Positions 25,312-34,659 of a stretch of DNA of 64,000 bases are shown here, piece after piece. The number at the start of each line of letters is the position of its first letter. Position 1 is the first letter of the stretch. The position numbers were made by a program, and so were the translations under genes. The notes below the pieces were generated by a model that saw only the letters and a list, made by a program, of their open reading frames with translations, searched no databases and was not told the origin of the DNA. Source of the DNA: VAZQ01 sp035693615 (lineage in GTDB: Bacteria; Pseudomonadota; Alphaproteobacteria; Rhizobiales; Xanthobacteraceae); the NCBI GenBank assembly GCA_035693615.1, contig DASSGH010000026.1, forward strand, positions 93,952 to 157,951, read 5' to 3'.

Positions 25312-26298
25312 ATGAAGCGACGCGATTTCATCACGCTGCTCGGGGGCGCGGCGGCTTGGCCGCTTGCGGCACGCGCGCAGCAGGCGCCTACGGCCGTCAT
25401 CGGCTTCCTCGGTCTGACGTCGCAGAGCGAGTGGGCGAAATTCGTCTTGGCGCTTCGCAACGGCTTGGCCGAAACCGGCTACGTCGAAGGCCGAAACCTC
25501 AGGATCGAGTACCGCTGGGCGGATGGCCACTACGAGCAGTTGCCGGCCATGGCGGCCGACTTGGTTCGACAAAAGGTTGATGCCATCGTGACGATTGCCC
25601 CACCGGCCGCGCTCGCGGCCAAGGCCGCCACCACCACTATCCCGATTGTCTTCTTTATGGGCTCTGACCCAGTCCAGCACGGAGTGGTCACGAGCCTCAA
25701 TCGGCCGGGCGGCAACATCACCGGCGTGACTGTACTGGCCAATGAGATCGGAGTGAAGCGTCTGGAATTGCTGCGCGAGATAGCGCCGGCCCGCGTGGCC
25801 GCAGGTGTCATTGCCCTGCTGCGCAACCCAACCAACCAGAACGCCGAGCCTGACGCGCGCGCGACGCGGGAGGCTGCCGCCGTGGTGGGACAAGAGTTGG
25901 CCGTCGTGAATGCCAGCACGGACACGGAGATCGACGCGGCCTTCGACGGGTTTCCGCGGCAGCGGGTCGCGGCGGTGCTGATCAATCCCGATCCGTTTCT
26001 GCTTCGCTGGCGGGATCGGATCGCCGCGCTGGCATTGCATCACCGGTTACCGACCATCTTCCATCTGCGCGAGCCCGTCGTTGCCGGCGGCTTGATGAGC
26101 TATGGCGCGAGCTTTGCCGATGCGCATCGTCAGGCCGGTGTCTATGTCGGCCGTATCCTCAAGGGCGAGAAACCAGGCGACCTGCCGGTCCCGCAAGCGA
26201 CCAAGTTCGAGCTAGTGATCAATCTCAAGACTGCGAAGGCGCTCGGCATCGAGGTGCCACCGACGCTGCTCGCGCGCGCCGACGAGGTGATCGAATAA
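25312..26298 (+). CDS. ABC transporter substrate-binding protein (ABC_sub_bind family)
   Basis: 328 residues, paralogue of the gene at 7986. The export signal MKRRDFITLLGGAAAWPLAA has twin arginines (Tat-like). Family blocks are clear: VIGFLGLTSQSEWAKFVLAL, GLAETGYVEGRNLRIEYRWA, VFFMGSDPVQHGVVTSLNRP, GGNITGVTVLANEIGVKRLE and the C-terminal KFELVINLKTAKALGIEVPP. The ligand is unknown and no permease or ATPase gene is present nearby. A GAGGGATGGG ribosome site precedes the ATG at 25312; the longer ORF from 25135 has no family resemblance. Confidence 0.9.
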   Translation: MKRRDFITLLGGAAAWPLAARAQQAPTAVIGFLGLTSQSEWAKFVLALRNGLAETGYVEGRNLRIEYRWADGHYEQLPAMAADLVRQKVDAIVTIAPPAALAAKAATTTIPIVFFMGSDPVQHGVVTSLNRPGGNITGVTVLANEIGVKRLELLREIAPARVAAGVIALLRNPTNQNAEPDARATREAAAVVGQELAVVNASTDTEIDAAFDGFPRQRVAAVLINPDPFLLRWRDRIAALALHHRLPTIFHLREPVVAGGLMSYGASFADAHRQAGVYVGRILKGEKPGDLPVPQATKFELVINLKTAKALGIEVPPTLLARADEVIE

Positions 26299-26333
26299 CT
26301 GTGATTTTTGCAGCTTGCGCCGCTGTTGGCACG

Positions 26334-29300
26334 TCAGCCGAAGCCGGGGCCGAGCACATATCCCAGCAGCGCCGTGCCGCCAAAACTGCCAAGCGGCAAT
26401 AACATGGCGCGTACCAGGGGCTGCTGCGAGAATGGACTGAACGCGCCCTCGCGCAGCTCCTCGATCCGACGCAAGAGCAGCTCCAGCTGGCTCGTAGTCT
26501 GCGCGCCGCTGCTCTCGCCCTTGGCGATCATGAGCCGCTCGGTGAGCCGGCGGCGCGCCTCGGCGCGCGTGGCCTCGGCCGACAATCGAAGCGCCACCCC
26601 GCAGAAGGTGACGATGAGGACGGCGACTGCCATCGTAACGAGGTCCGGAATGCTGCGCCCATAATTGGCCAGCACCGGACTGTGCGAGACGACGATCAGG
26701 GCGATGATCAGGAACGGCCAATACAACAGCGTGTTGATGCGCTTGCTGCGCTTGGCGACAAAGAGGAGATCGATGCAGTCGGCAACGACCCCCTGCGGCA
26801 GACCGTATCGCCTGCTGAATTCCCGCAGCGTCCGCTCCGGCCAAACTATGGTCGGGGTGCGGATATCACGGGTCAGCTGCCAGCACAGCCAAGTGGCATC
26901 CGCGACGAAAAAGATCAGGAGGAGGGTAACCCCGAACAGCAGCGGGGTGACGGCATAGTAAAATACGGCACTTAGATCGCCCCTGGTCGGGGCGTGTGGA
27001 TTGCCGAAGATCAAAAAAAGAATGCACCAGAGCACGCCCATGGCCACCACGCCGGCGACGACACGGACAATGCGGGCCCCTAGCCGTCCGCGGTAGAAGT
27101 ACTTGCCCCAGAAAGTCAACACGTCATCCCCCGCAAAATCCGGCAGTCGATATCCGAAACGGCGCGCCAGCCAGGTCAAGCGCCGCCCAGCCGCAAGGAG
27201 CACAGTTTGCTCCTTCTCGAGATCATCGCGCACTTGCTTCAGGTGCAACTCGTCCTCGATCTGCTTCAAATTGTCATTTAGCGCGTCTAGGCTGAACAAG
27301 AGCAGCCAGATGCACAGCAGCAGCGTCGCCAAGCGCAGGAAGATCGTCGGCCAGAGGCTGATACCCTCTAGCAGTCTGATCGGCTGGCCGCCTTGCGTCA
27401 GCCAAGTGCCGACCGGCGTGGCCATGACAAAGCCAACCCCCAGAATGGTGAGGATGCCGAAATAGACGAGGCCCTTCGTGGAGCGCGGGAACGGCGGCGA
27501 GCCGCTTTGCATGCCGTCCTGGTCTCGATGCCTGAACAACCTAACGCCCGGAAAGAACACAAGGCCGAACCCGATGAGGAGCCCAACGCCCGCGAGACCT
27601 CGCCTCGTACGCGTGCTGAGCTCGGGCACCATCGCCGTGGCGACAGGCTGGACGAGGTGGCACTTGGTCAATTCGTCCTTGCATCCGGGGTGATCGGCGC
27701 GGAAGAATTCGCTGCGAGCGGGCGTGCATGAGCCGGACGGTTGAGTTCCAGCCGTGTCCTCCTCGCAGTCGCGCAAGGCCGCCTCGCATGCATCGGACTT
27801 CGGCGGGACTGCGCCGGCAAACTGGAATTCCTGCGAGCTGCCGATCTCGAATAGCAGCGGAGCCTTCGACCAGCACGGAGAGGGCACCTCATCGCTGCGG
27901 ACCGCGACGCGTGCAGCGAGGAATTCGGCCGTCTGGTAGCTGCTCCTGAACGGCGGAATTTCTTTCTGAATGTCAGGCCGCAGCTGCAAGCCGAATCCCG
28001 AGGCGACCAGGAGGTTGCGCGTGCTCTGGCCGGCCGGATGAAGCAGCAGGGCGTCGAGATCGGTGGTGAAGAACCAGGCGTCCGAAAACAGCGGCCGCAA
28101 GGCTTGCAACACGAGCAATTTGTCGTAGACATCGGAGCCGAGAACGCCAACGGCCGCAATGCCTCCTTGATCTGTGCTGCGCAGTTCCGCATCCAGTTGT
28201 CGGATGCGATCCCCAAGACGTCGAAGGTAGTCGTACTGGCCCTGGCCCTCGGGACGGTCCTTCGCGCTCGGATCGGGTCGGTTCTTGATGCTATCCTTGT
28301 TGTCCTTGCCATCCTTGTTTGGCTTGTTGTCGCTGTCCTTGCCGCCGCTGCCGGAGTCCAAGCCGGCGACGTTCGGCATCTGGCCGTCCAGCCCGCGCAA
28401 GTATTCGTAGCGATGCAGCCACCCGGGATCTCGATCAGGTTTATCCGGCTTGCACGCGTCATCTCGCAAACAGCGCGCCATCGTGTCGGGGAGTGCCCGC
28501 CCGTACAGCGTGTCCCACTCGGAGATGAGTACAATGTGGTGGTTGCCGTCGGCAGGCTGACCAACAATCCACCGCGCAGTCCGAATCAGCGGCGCTGAAA
28601 TCAAATTCCATTTCGCGATCCAACCGATTTCGCTGGGGCGGCTCTGCTGAACGACACCGCGCAGGGCCAGTTCGGCAGTGATCGTGCGAGCAAGCGCTTC
28701 GTCCGTGGCGATCAGTCGGTAGAGTGCGATGCCTCTATCGCGAAAGAAATCTCTGAGGCAACTGCCCGAGGCGAGACAAGGCGAGTTTGAATCGATGCGA
28801 TCAGGCATCAATGTTGCATCGCTGGCGGTTGCGTCGGAGACGTAGAACTGGGGGGGAGCGACCGAATTTGGACAGATCCCGCCCGACCAGTCGTCTTTCG
28901 ACCAACCCCTGCCGTTGACCTCATCGACCATCGCCTTCAGCGTCGTTGAGAGCTGCGGACCAAGAATCTTTACAAAGCGCTTGTCAGCAGGGAGCTTGTC
29001 AGCACGGTTGTCCTTGGCCGGAGGGCTAGGACACAAAAGCTTGGCAAACTGTTGCAGTGGAGCGGCGGGCGTACGTGGCGCGTTCGCGGCCAGCGCGTCT
29101 TCGTCGAACCAAAGCACGAGAATTCGGGATCCTTTCTTGCCGTTGACCCGCTCGGGGTCCCTCCTGAACCATTCGTATGGGACGATCTTAGGCAACGTAG
29201 GCGGCGACGCGGCTGAATGGACGGGGGCGGACCTGCCGATTGCTCCTCGCCGATTCACTACCCAACGGTAGGCTGCCTTGCCGGCTGCGCACGGGCCATT

Positions 29301-29846
29301 CGCGGCGATGCGATGACCGTGCCACCAACAAGCGCCCGCGCCGGGCCAGAAGAATCCGATATGCTGCGCATTCTCCGGCACGAAGCCCTCGGCATTTAGT
29401 CCCGCCAGGACTGCATAGCGTTTGCGTCGCCGGGCTTCCTGATCCTCCGAATAGGACGATGCGGAAGCCGATACCACCAGCGTAAGGTCAGGCAGCGCGT
29501 CCGGTGCTGCTTTCTCGGATGTCTGCGCGGCTGCTGGGGGATTCAAAGGATGACGACAGTACGTTTCGATGTCTTCGTATCCGCCGTTGCGGCCGTCGCA
29601 GTTCTTCGGGTTGAGGCCCGAGGACTTTGCAAGATAGTCGGCAACGGCCGCAAAGGGATCCTGCCACAATCGCGCGTCGACGTGTTGCTCCCCGACCCGT
29701 TCGGGGATGGACCGCTCGGTGCTCGCTGGGCGGCTGCCCTGGAGCGACACCTGCGGCTGCGCCACGAGGTACGTTCCGGCAGCGACGAGCAGGATCCAGA
29801 TGAAGCCGTTGCCGCCGAGGTTCGGGAACTTGGAGTCCTCTGCCAT
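26334..29846 (-). CDS. Very large membrane protein of unknown family
   Basis: About 1,170 residues, no family recognised. One membrane span lies at the N terminus (FIWILLVAAGTYLVA, residues 22-36 of the longer ORF). Then comes a soluble region of some 700 residues with about 20 cysteines, which is probably periplasmic, and about eight spans packed into the last 420 residues (roughly 757-774, 799-818, 843-862, 931-955, 968-989, 1047-1063, 1076-1095, 1153-1174), with helical cytoplasmic loops (LNDNLKQIEDELHLKQVRDD). Within the soluble part, blocks such as GVLGSDVYDKLLVLQALRPL followed by FFTTDLDALLLHP and LVASGFGLQL, and earlier HHIVLISEWDTLYGRA, look like the beta/alpha units of a periplasmic-binding-protein fold. 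A Lys/Asp/Asn-rich linker sits at about 508-535. Start 29846 has GGAG at 8 nt; 29867 is the alternative. Confidence 0.75.
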   Translation of the reverse strand: MAEDSKFPNLGGNGFIWILLVAAGTYLVAQPQVSLQGSRPASTERSIPERVGEQHVDARLWQDPFAAVADYLAKSSGLNPKNCDGRNGGYEDIETYCRHPLNPPAAAQTSEKAAPDALPDLTLVVSASASSYSEDQEARRRKRYAVLAGLNAEGFVPENAQHIGFFWPGAGACWWHGHRIAANGPCAAGKAAYRWVVNRRGAIGRSAPVHSAASPPTLPKIVPYEWFRRDPERVNGKKGSRILVLWFDEDALAANAPRTPAAPLQQFAKLLCPSPPAKDNRADKLPADKRFVKILGPQLSTTLKAMVDEVNGRGWSKDDWSGGICPNSVAPPQFYVSDATASDATLMPDRIDSNSPCLASGSCLRDFFRDRGIALYRLIATDEALARTITAELALRGVVQQSRPSEIGWIAKWNLISAPLIRTARWIVGQPADGNHHIVLISEWDTLYGRALPDTMARCLRDDACKPDKPDRDPGWLHRYEYLRGLDGQMPNVAGLDSGSGGKDSDNKPNKDGKDNKDSIKNRPDPSAKDRPEGQGQYDYLRRLGDRIRQLDAELRSTDQGGIAAVGVLGSDVYDKLLVLQALRPLFSDAWFFTTDLDALLLHPAGQSTRNLLVASGFGLQLRPDIQKEIPPFRSSYQTAEFLAARVAVRSDEVPSPCWSKAPLLFEIGSSQEFQFAGAVPPKSDACEAALRDCEEDTAGTQPSGSCTPARSEFFRADHPGCKDELTKCHLVQPVATAMVPELSTRTRRGLAGVGLLIGFGLVFFPGVRLFRHRDQDGMQSGSPPFPRSTKGLVYFGILTILGVGFVMATPVGTWLTQGGQPIRLLEGISLWPTIFLRLATLLLCIWLLLFSLDALNDNLKQIEDELHLKQVRDDLEKEQTVLLAAGRRLTWLARRFGYRLPDFAGDDVLTFWGKYFYRGRLGARIVRVVAGVVAMGVLWCILFLIFGNPHAPTRGDLSAVFYYAVTPLLFGVTLLLIFFVADATWLCWQLTRDIRTPTIVWPERTLREFSRRYGLPQGVVADCIDLLFVAKRSKRINTLLYWPFLIIALIVVSHSPVLANYGRSIPDLVTMAVAVLIVTFCGVALRLSAEATRAEARRRLTERLMIAKGESSGAQTTSQLELLLRRIEELREGAFSPFSQQPLVRAMLLPLGSFGGTALLGYVLGPGFG

Positions 29847-29867
29847 CGCGATGCTCCATCCCAGCAA

Positions 29868-30348
29868 CGGGTCGAGGCTTTAGGAGTCGGGTTTGGGTTT
29901 TCGGGCTGGTGCCTAAGAACTGCATTCTCCGCTTCAAAGGATTTTATCTGGTTTTGGAGGTCTTGGGCCCCGGTTCGCCATCCTCGGGAGGTTGTTTCGA
30001 CCTAAATGATCGCCCACGGTTAACAGGCCGACGCATCCGGCGATCAAAAGAACGAAACTGCGCGGCAAGCTAGCGCAACCTCTGATTCCCAGTGTGTGAT
30101 TTGGCTCACACTCGTGCGAGACAGCCGGCTAGGGTGTCGTCGGGGGTGCAGAAGACCGGCGCATTTGAGTCCGCCTATCTGCGGTTTGGGTGATTTGCGT
30201 CTGAGGCGGTCGTCGCCGGCCGTGCGCCGCGTCACAGTTTGACAAAAGAGCGCCACTATTCCCCTCACATCGTATTTCTGCGGTCTTCGAGATGGATAAG
30301 AGTCGGAGTGGAAGGGAAGGCGTAGGCCGATGGGATGGAGGCTCGGAC
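29868..30348. other. Intergenic stretch with a CRP-like palindrome
   Basis: No credible gene. Divergent genes on both sides. The only clear element is the palindrome at 30095-30110. Confidence 0.5.
30095..30110. promoter_or_regulatory. Crp/Fnr-type palindrome
   Basis: TGTGA-TTTGGC-TCACA, a perfect match to the Crp half-site pair TGTGA-N6-TCACA, extended by one base on each side (GTGTGA/TCACAC). It lies between the large membrane protein gene (minus) and the AT-rich secreted protein gene (plus), about 250 nt from either start, so which gene it controls is open. Confidence 0.55.
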
Positions 30349-30771
30349 ATGCGGCGATTCTGCTTGGCCATTTTGATGACTGCGACGACATGGGTTGGCG
30401 CAGCAATTTCTGAAAACGACGAATTCAAGCAAGCCATCAACTACGTTTTTTCCGGAAACACCGAGGGAAGGACCCCTCAATTGCTGTCCTCAATCCTTGA
30501 TGAAAATAACTGCATCATATCGGTGGAGACGCCTGGCAATTCTTGGGTGTATTATTTGAAGGAAATAAAACCAAACTCCGTTGTGATTGACGAGCACAAC
30601 CGCAAGATATCGTTTGAAGGTGATAACACGATTGTAGAGCATACTTTCGAAGGACTGCCGAAAGTTGAAAAAGATAATAAGAATTCAATCACGATACGGG
30701 GCGACATCGAGCGAACGAAGGACGCCCTCAAGCTGATCTTTACAAAATATTGCTTGCCAACGTCAGGATGA
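30349..30771 (+). CDS. Secreted protein of unknown family, AT-rich gene
   Basis: 140 residues. Signal peptide MRRFCLAILMTATTWVGAAI followed by a mature domain (DEFKQAINYVFSGNTEGRTP, then ILDENNCIISVETPGNSWVY) with two cysteines. Codon use (many AAT, GAT, ATA, AAA) and base composition are clearly more AT-rich than in the neighbours, suggesting transfer from another genome. GGAGG lies 7-8 nt before the ATG at 30349. No family recognised. Confidence 0.65.
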   Translation: MRRFCLAILMTATTWVGAAISENDEFKQAINYVFSGNTEGRTPQLLSSILDENNCIISVETPGNSWVYYLKEIKPNSVVIDEHNRKISFEGDNTIVEHTFEGLPKVEKDNKNSITIRGDIERTKDALKLIFTKYCLPTSG

Positions 30772-31050
30772 CGGGGCGCGTTCTTCGGAACCTTTGCTCA
30801 ACATCGGCGCTGCGACGCTCTCGTTTCTGGAGCGCTGAGCCAGTCGAACGGGTCCTCGACGATCCGCAACATGTGCGCGCCTCGCAGCCGTGCCACTGCC
30901 CATCATTGTAGCTGACAAGACACCTGGCGCCTGCGATCCCGCAATCCGGCGCCAACCCTCTTTTCTCTTGCTCTTTTGTGTCCCTGGCCGCAGGCTGTGT
31001 GACAGAATTGCTACGACAAAATGTCAGTTGGGTTACACGCGGAGCGATCC

Positions 31051-31899
31051 ATGGGTTCGCAATACCCGGCGCGGTCAAGGTCCTTGGCTTGGTCGAATCC
31101 CCTCGCCTGGTGGTGGTCTTTATTGACGCTCGTGAGCGCCATCAATATCGCGGCCTGGTTTTCGCTGTACCATTTCCTGGAGACACCGCGGGCCGGCGGC
31201 CTCGGCAGCGCGTCCGGGGTCGAGCTGATGCTCTTTCTCTGCGCGGCATACGTCTTCGGCTGCGCATTCAGATCGTTCCTCCCGCGCGCGGATGTTCAGC
31301 GCATCTGCCTGTTCGATACCTGGCTGTCGAGCGTGATCGTCGGCCGATCGGTGGCCACGGTGGCCGAGGTCTGCTTCGCCGCCCAGTGGGCCATTATCCT
31401 GCATCAGCTGGGCACCATGCGGGGAGCGGACACCGCCTTGAATGTCGCGTGGCTGATCGTGCCGTTGATCCTGATCGCGGAATGCTTCTCGTGGCATGCG
31501 GTGCTGACCAAGAAGTACGTTGGCAACGCCATTGAAAATTCGATATGGGCGTTGACCTTCTTCATCGTCGCGGTTGGACTTTGCCGGCTGCTGCCGGAGT
31601 TTGACCGCGCGATTTGGGCGGCCCTGGTCATGGCGATCATCGGCATCGCCGGTTATCTCGCGTTTCTCGCGACCATCGACGTGCCGATGTATCTGGCGCG
31701 ATGGCGGGCCGAACTTGCAAACGGCAGCAGACCTCTCAGCCCTCTGGAGGGTTTGCGCGACGCGAGCTTCCGTTGGGTCGTGACCCACGACATCGCCGAG
31801 TGGAAGGATGAGATTGCCTGGATGTCGCTTTATTTCAGCGCGGCGGTCTGGGCGAGCCTCGCGCTCTGCGTTTGCTATTCCGCCTGCGGCGCGCCGTAG
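31051..31899 (+). CDS. Seven-span membrane protein, unknown family
   Basis: About 282 residues from the ATG at 31051, which has GGAG at 8 nt; a longer frame from 31021 lacks a ribosome site. Seven hydrophobic spans by eye: WWWSLLTLVSAINIAAWFSL, MLFLCAAYVFGCAFRSFL, VIVGRSVATVAEVCFAAQWA, VAWLIVPLILIAECFSWHA, IWALTFFIVAVGLCRLL, WAALVMAIIGIAGYLAFLA and MSLYFSAAVWASLALCVCYS. Several charged residues and a cysteine lie within spans 2-4, compatible with a channel or redox role, but no motif identifies the family. Confidence 0.65.
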   Translation: MGSQYPARSRSLAWSNPLAWWWSLLTLVSAINIAAWFSLYHFLETPRAGGLGSASGVELMLFLCAAYVFGCAFRSFLPRADVQRICLFDTWLSSVIVGRSVATVAEVCFAAQWAIILHQLGTMRGADTALNVAWLIVPLILIAECFSWHAVLTKKYVGNAIENSIWALTFFIVAVGLCRLLPEFDRAIWAALVMAIIGIAGYLAFLATIDVPMYLARWRAELANGSRPLSPLEGLRDASFRWVVTHDIAEWKDEIAWMSLYFSAAVWASLALCVCYSACGAP

Positions 31900-32011
31900 A
31901 ATCCGTTTTTGGTCGGATCGCCTCGCTCGAGCGCGCGTCGGGCGCAATAAGCGAAGCGCACTGCGCCAAGCCGATCGCCCACGGTCTATTTTCGGCGACA
32001 TCGCACACCGA

Positions 32012-32383
32012 TCATCGTCCGCGTAGCGCTACGTCGGTTGCGCTTACGGTCGCAAAGGGCGGCAGGTAATAGCTGTAGCGGGATGGGGGAAAGGGCCAAT
32101 AGACGGCACGCACGGAGGGGCTTACGGGCCTGTAACAGGTCCAATACGGCCTCGGCGCGGAGTAGGCGGAATAGTACGAAGAGGCATAGCGATAGCCGTA
32201 TCCGGCCACTCCAGCCGCCGCGGGTACACAAGCCGCGCGGCGATACGTCCGGTGTGGCCGCACTATTCGGGCATCAGCACTATTAAGCGAGAGAGATACT
32301 TCATCTTTCGACCATTGCAGCGAAACGGGCGCCACAGTCAGCAAGGCGGCACCGCCGATAATTCCAAGCGTAAGCTTTTTCAT
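32012..32383 (-). CDS. Secreted Tyr/Pro-rich protein, unknown family
   Basis: 123 residues with a signal peptide (MKKLTLGIIGGAALLTVAPV) and a Tyr-, Arg- and Pro-rich mature part (GYGYRYASSYYSAYSAPRPY, then PSRYSYYLPPF) with two cysteines. Composition suggests an envelope or extracellular structural protein of low complexity. Start at the Met of MKKLTL, which carries the signal peptide. AGGGAGAGATC precedes it on the minus strand. Confidence 0.6.
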   Translation of the reverse strand: MKKLTLGIIGGAALLTVAPVSLQWSKDEVSLSLNSADARIVRPHRTYRRAACVPAAAGVAGYGYRYASSYYSAYSAPRPYWTCYRPVSPSVRAVYWPFPPSRYSYYLPPFATVSATDVALRGR

Positions 32384-32467
32384 GATCTCTCCCTGACGAT
32401 AGCGCTGAAGGCAGTAATCCATCTTGCATTTTTCAGCGGTCGAAGCATCAGCCTTTCCTGCGCCCGC

Positions 32468-32887
32468 CTATCGGGACAGGGTTTCCGCTTCGGGAAATGG
32501 CCGATATTCGACGCCCGCGCAATCCTCGGGCTTGGCCTCGACCATCTGGTCGAGCCGGCCGCCGCTGAAAACAGCGAGGTATTGCTTCGTGCCGGCATAT
32601 TCTCCGTCGCTCTTCTTGGCATTCAACCGCAGACACACGACGTAGCGGTTGCGCTGTCCGACCAGTAGCAGCTTCGGTTCGGACGCGCTGGCGTCGCGGA
32701 TTTGCGTCGGATCTCTGAAGTAGACGTGTAACATCGCGAGAATGTCGGATTTGTAGTTTTCCGGCCGAGGACCTCCCGAACCCCCTTCTCCTCTGAGGTG
32801 ACCGCCCGTGCACGCGCTCAAGGCGAGCGCGACAGCCACGACCAAGCCGTCGACTCGACCGCGCCCTGCAATCGGATGACCGCTCAT
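32468..32887 (-). CDS. Putative lipoprotein, unknown family
   Basis: 139 residues. A hydrophobic signal ends in a lipobox L-S-A-C (cysteine 26), so it is likely a lipoprotein. The mature part (YKSDILAMLHVYFRDPTQIR, then GQRNRYVVCLRLNAKKSDGE and KQYLAVFSGGRLDQ) looks like a small alpha/beta domain. No neighbour gives a functional hint. Confidence 0.65.
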   Translation of the reverse strand: MSGHPIAGRGRVDGLVVAVALALSACTGGHLRGEGGSGGPRPENYKSDILAMLHVYFRDPTQIRDASASEPKLLLVGQRNRYVVCLRLNAKKSDGEYAGTKQYLAVFSGGRLDQMVEAKPEDCAGVEYRPFPEAETLSR

Positions 32888-33195
32888 GGCAGTTGGCGAC
32901 CGGTCGCAAATGGCGTGAATGTCTGTTTCGTTTGGGGCAGTGTCGTCATCAAATCGCGCGACGAGCTAAGGCCGGCGCGTCAAGGTATCGGATCGGGGTG
33001 AAGGAGCAAGCCCATAGGCGCAATAGCGAAGCCCATTGCGCCGCAGCCAATCCGACCGGCCACGATGCGGACGGGGCGGACAGGAAACCCCGCTGAGATC
33101 AGGATGACGCCGCCTTCTTGCCGGCTTTCTTCCTCTCGACCTAAGTTGTAGCCTCGTCGCAAAACTGTAGAAAAACTCTGTCACGGGAGGGACAC
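32888..33195. other. Intergenic stretch, no gene seen
   Basis: Between the divergent lipoprotein and sulfatase genes. Only short ORFs without ribosome sites; no recognisable promoter motif. Confidence 0.4.
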
Positions 33196-34659
33196 ATGCC
33201 CGGCAATCGGAACGCGTTCACCCGCCGGGGTTTCGTTCAGGGGAGCGCAGCAAGCTCATTGGCGCTAGCGGGTTTCGGCCGCACCAGCTTCGCGCAAGAC
33301 ACAAAGCCGAACATCGTCTTCATCCTCGCCGACGACCTCGGCTATGCCGACGTCAGTTGCTATGGCCAGCGCGACTACACGACGCCGAACGTCGATCGCT
33401 TGGCGCTCGAGGGGTTGCGATTCACCCAGGGCTACTCGAACTCCGCAAATTGCTCACCGACCCGCACCGCGCTGATCACCGGGCGCTATCAGATGCGTCT
33501 TCAGGTGGGCCTCGAAGAGCCAATTAACGCTGCCACGCCAAAAACCATCGGCCTGCCGCCAAGCCATCCGACCCTTCCCTCGCTGCTCAAGAAGGCGGGC
33601 TACGGCACCAGCCTCGTCGGCAAGTGGCATCTCGGCTTTCTGCCGGACTACAGCCCGCTCAAGAGCGGCTACGACCGCTTCTTTGGGATTTTCGGCGGCG
33701 CGGCGGATTACTTCAATCATGGTCCCGATGCATCACGCAGCGGCGCGGAAGCGTACCAGCTGCATGAGCAGGAGGTGCCGGTCGAGCGGCACGGCTATAT
33801 GACCAACCTGCTCGGCGACAGGGCGGTCGAGACCATCGAAGGCTACGCGAGATCGAAAGAGCCGTTCCTGCTCAGCGTGCACTTCACCGCGCCGCATTGG
33901 CCGTGGGAGGGTCCCGACGACGAAGAGGAATCGAAACGGATTCGCAATACCTTTCACCGCGACGGCGGTACGCAGAAGACCTACATGGCGATGATGCAGA
34001 GCCTCGACGGCAATATCGGCCGCGTGGTGCAGGCGCTCGAGCTACACGGCCTGTCCGCCAACACCATCGTCATCTTCACGAGCGACAATGGCGGCGAGCG
34101 GTTCTCCAATATCTGGCCGTTCACCGGCATGAAGGGCGAACTGCTCGAAGGCGGCCTTCGCATCCCGGCAATCGCGCGCTGGCCTGGGCACATCCCGGCG
34201 GGAGCGGTGTCCGAGCAGGTCATGATCACGATGGACTGGATGCCCACGCTGCTGGCGGCTGCCGGCACGCAGGGCGACCCTTCTTATCCGCCGGACGGCG
34301 AGAATCTCTTGCCAGTCCTCACCGGCGGCGCGGCGGCCCATTCGCGCAAGTTGTTCTGGCGGTTCAAGGCCGGCGAACAGCGCGCCCTGCGCGACGGCGA
34401 CTGGAAGTATCTGCAGATCGCCGGGAACGAGTTCCTGTTCGATGTCGTCAAGGATCCCCGCGAGCGGGCGAATCTCAAGGATAGGTACAAGGACGTGTTC
34501 GATCGCCTCAAGAACGACTGGGCGATCTGGAACGACACGATGCTGGCGGAACGTCCGCGGCCAGCATCCTATTACAACCCCGGCAATTTCCTTGCCGATC
34601 ATTACGGGGTGGTCAATCCAGCGCCCACGGCAGCACCGGCGAGCGCCGCTCAGAGATAG
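33196..34659 (+). CDS. Tat-exported sulfatase (arylsulfatase family)
   Basis: 487 residues. N-terminal Tat signal TRRGFVQGSAASSLALAG. The alkaline-phosphatase-like fold is clear: NIVFILADDLGYADVSCYG (metal-binding D46, D47), the sulfatase signature C86-S-P-T-R90 followed by TALITGR, GKWHLGF, and SDNGG. C86 in CxPxR must be oxidised to formylglycine for activity. No formylglycine-generating enzyme (FGE or anSME) gene is in the window, so the maturase must be elsewhere. It would release sulfate from organic sulfate esters in the periplasm. The alpha/beta hydrolase gene follows 300 bp later on the same strand. Confidence 0.9.
   Translation: MPGNRNAFTRRGFVQGSAASSLALAGFGRTSFAQDTKPNIVFILADDLGYADVSCYGQRDYTTPNVDRLALEGLRFTQGYSNSANCSPTRTALITGRYQMRLQVGLEEPINAATPKTIGLPPSHPTLPSLLKKAGYGTSLVGKWHLGFLPDYSPLKSGYDRFFGIFGGAADYFNHGPDASRSGAEAYQLHEQEVPVERHGYMTNLLGDRAVETIEGYARSKEPFLLSVHFTAPHWPWEGPDDEEESKRIRNTFHRDGGTQKTYMAMMQSLDGNIGRVVQALELHGLSANTIVIFTSDNGGERFSNIWPFTGMKGELLEGGLRIPAIARWPGHIPAGAVSEQVMITMDWMPTLLAAAGTQGDPSYPPDGENLLPVLTGGAAAHSRKLFWRFKAGEQRALRDGDWKYLQIAGNEFLFDVVKDPRERANLKDRYKDVFDRLKNDWAIWNDTMLAERPRPASYYNPGNFLADHYGVVNPAPTAAPASAAQR

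Noticed and set aside
31120..32001. 293-codon minus-strand ORF
   Set aside because: Antisense to a clear seven-span membrane protein; Arg/His/Asp-rich shadow.
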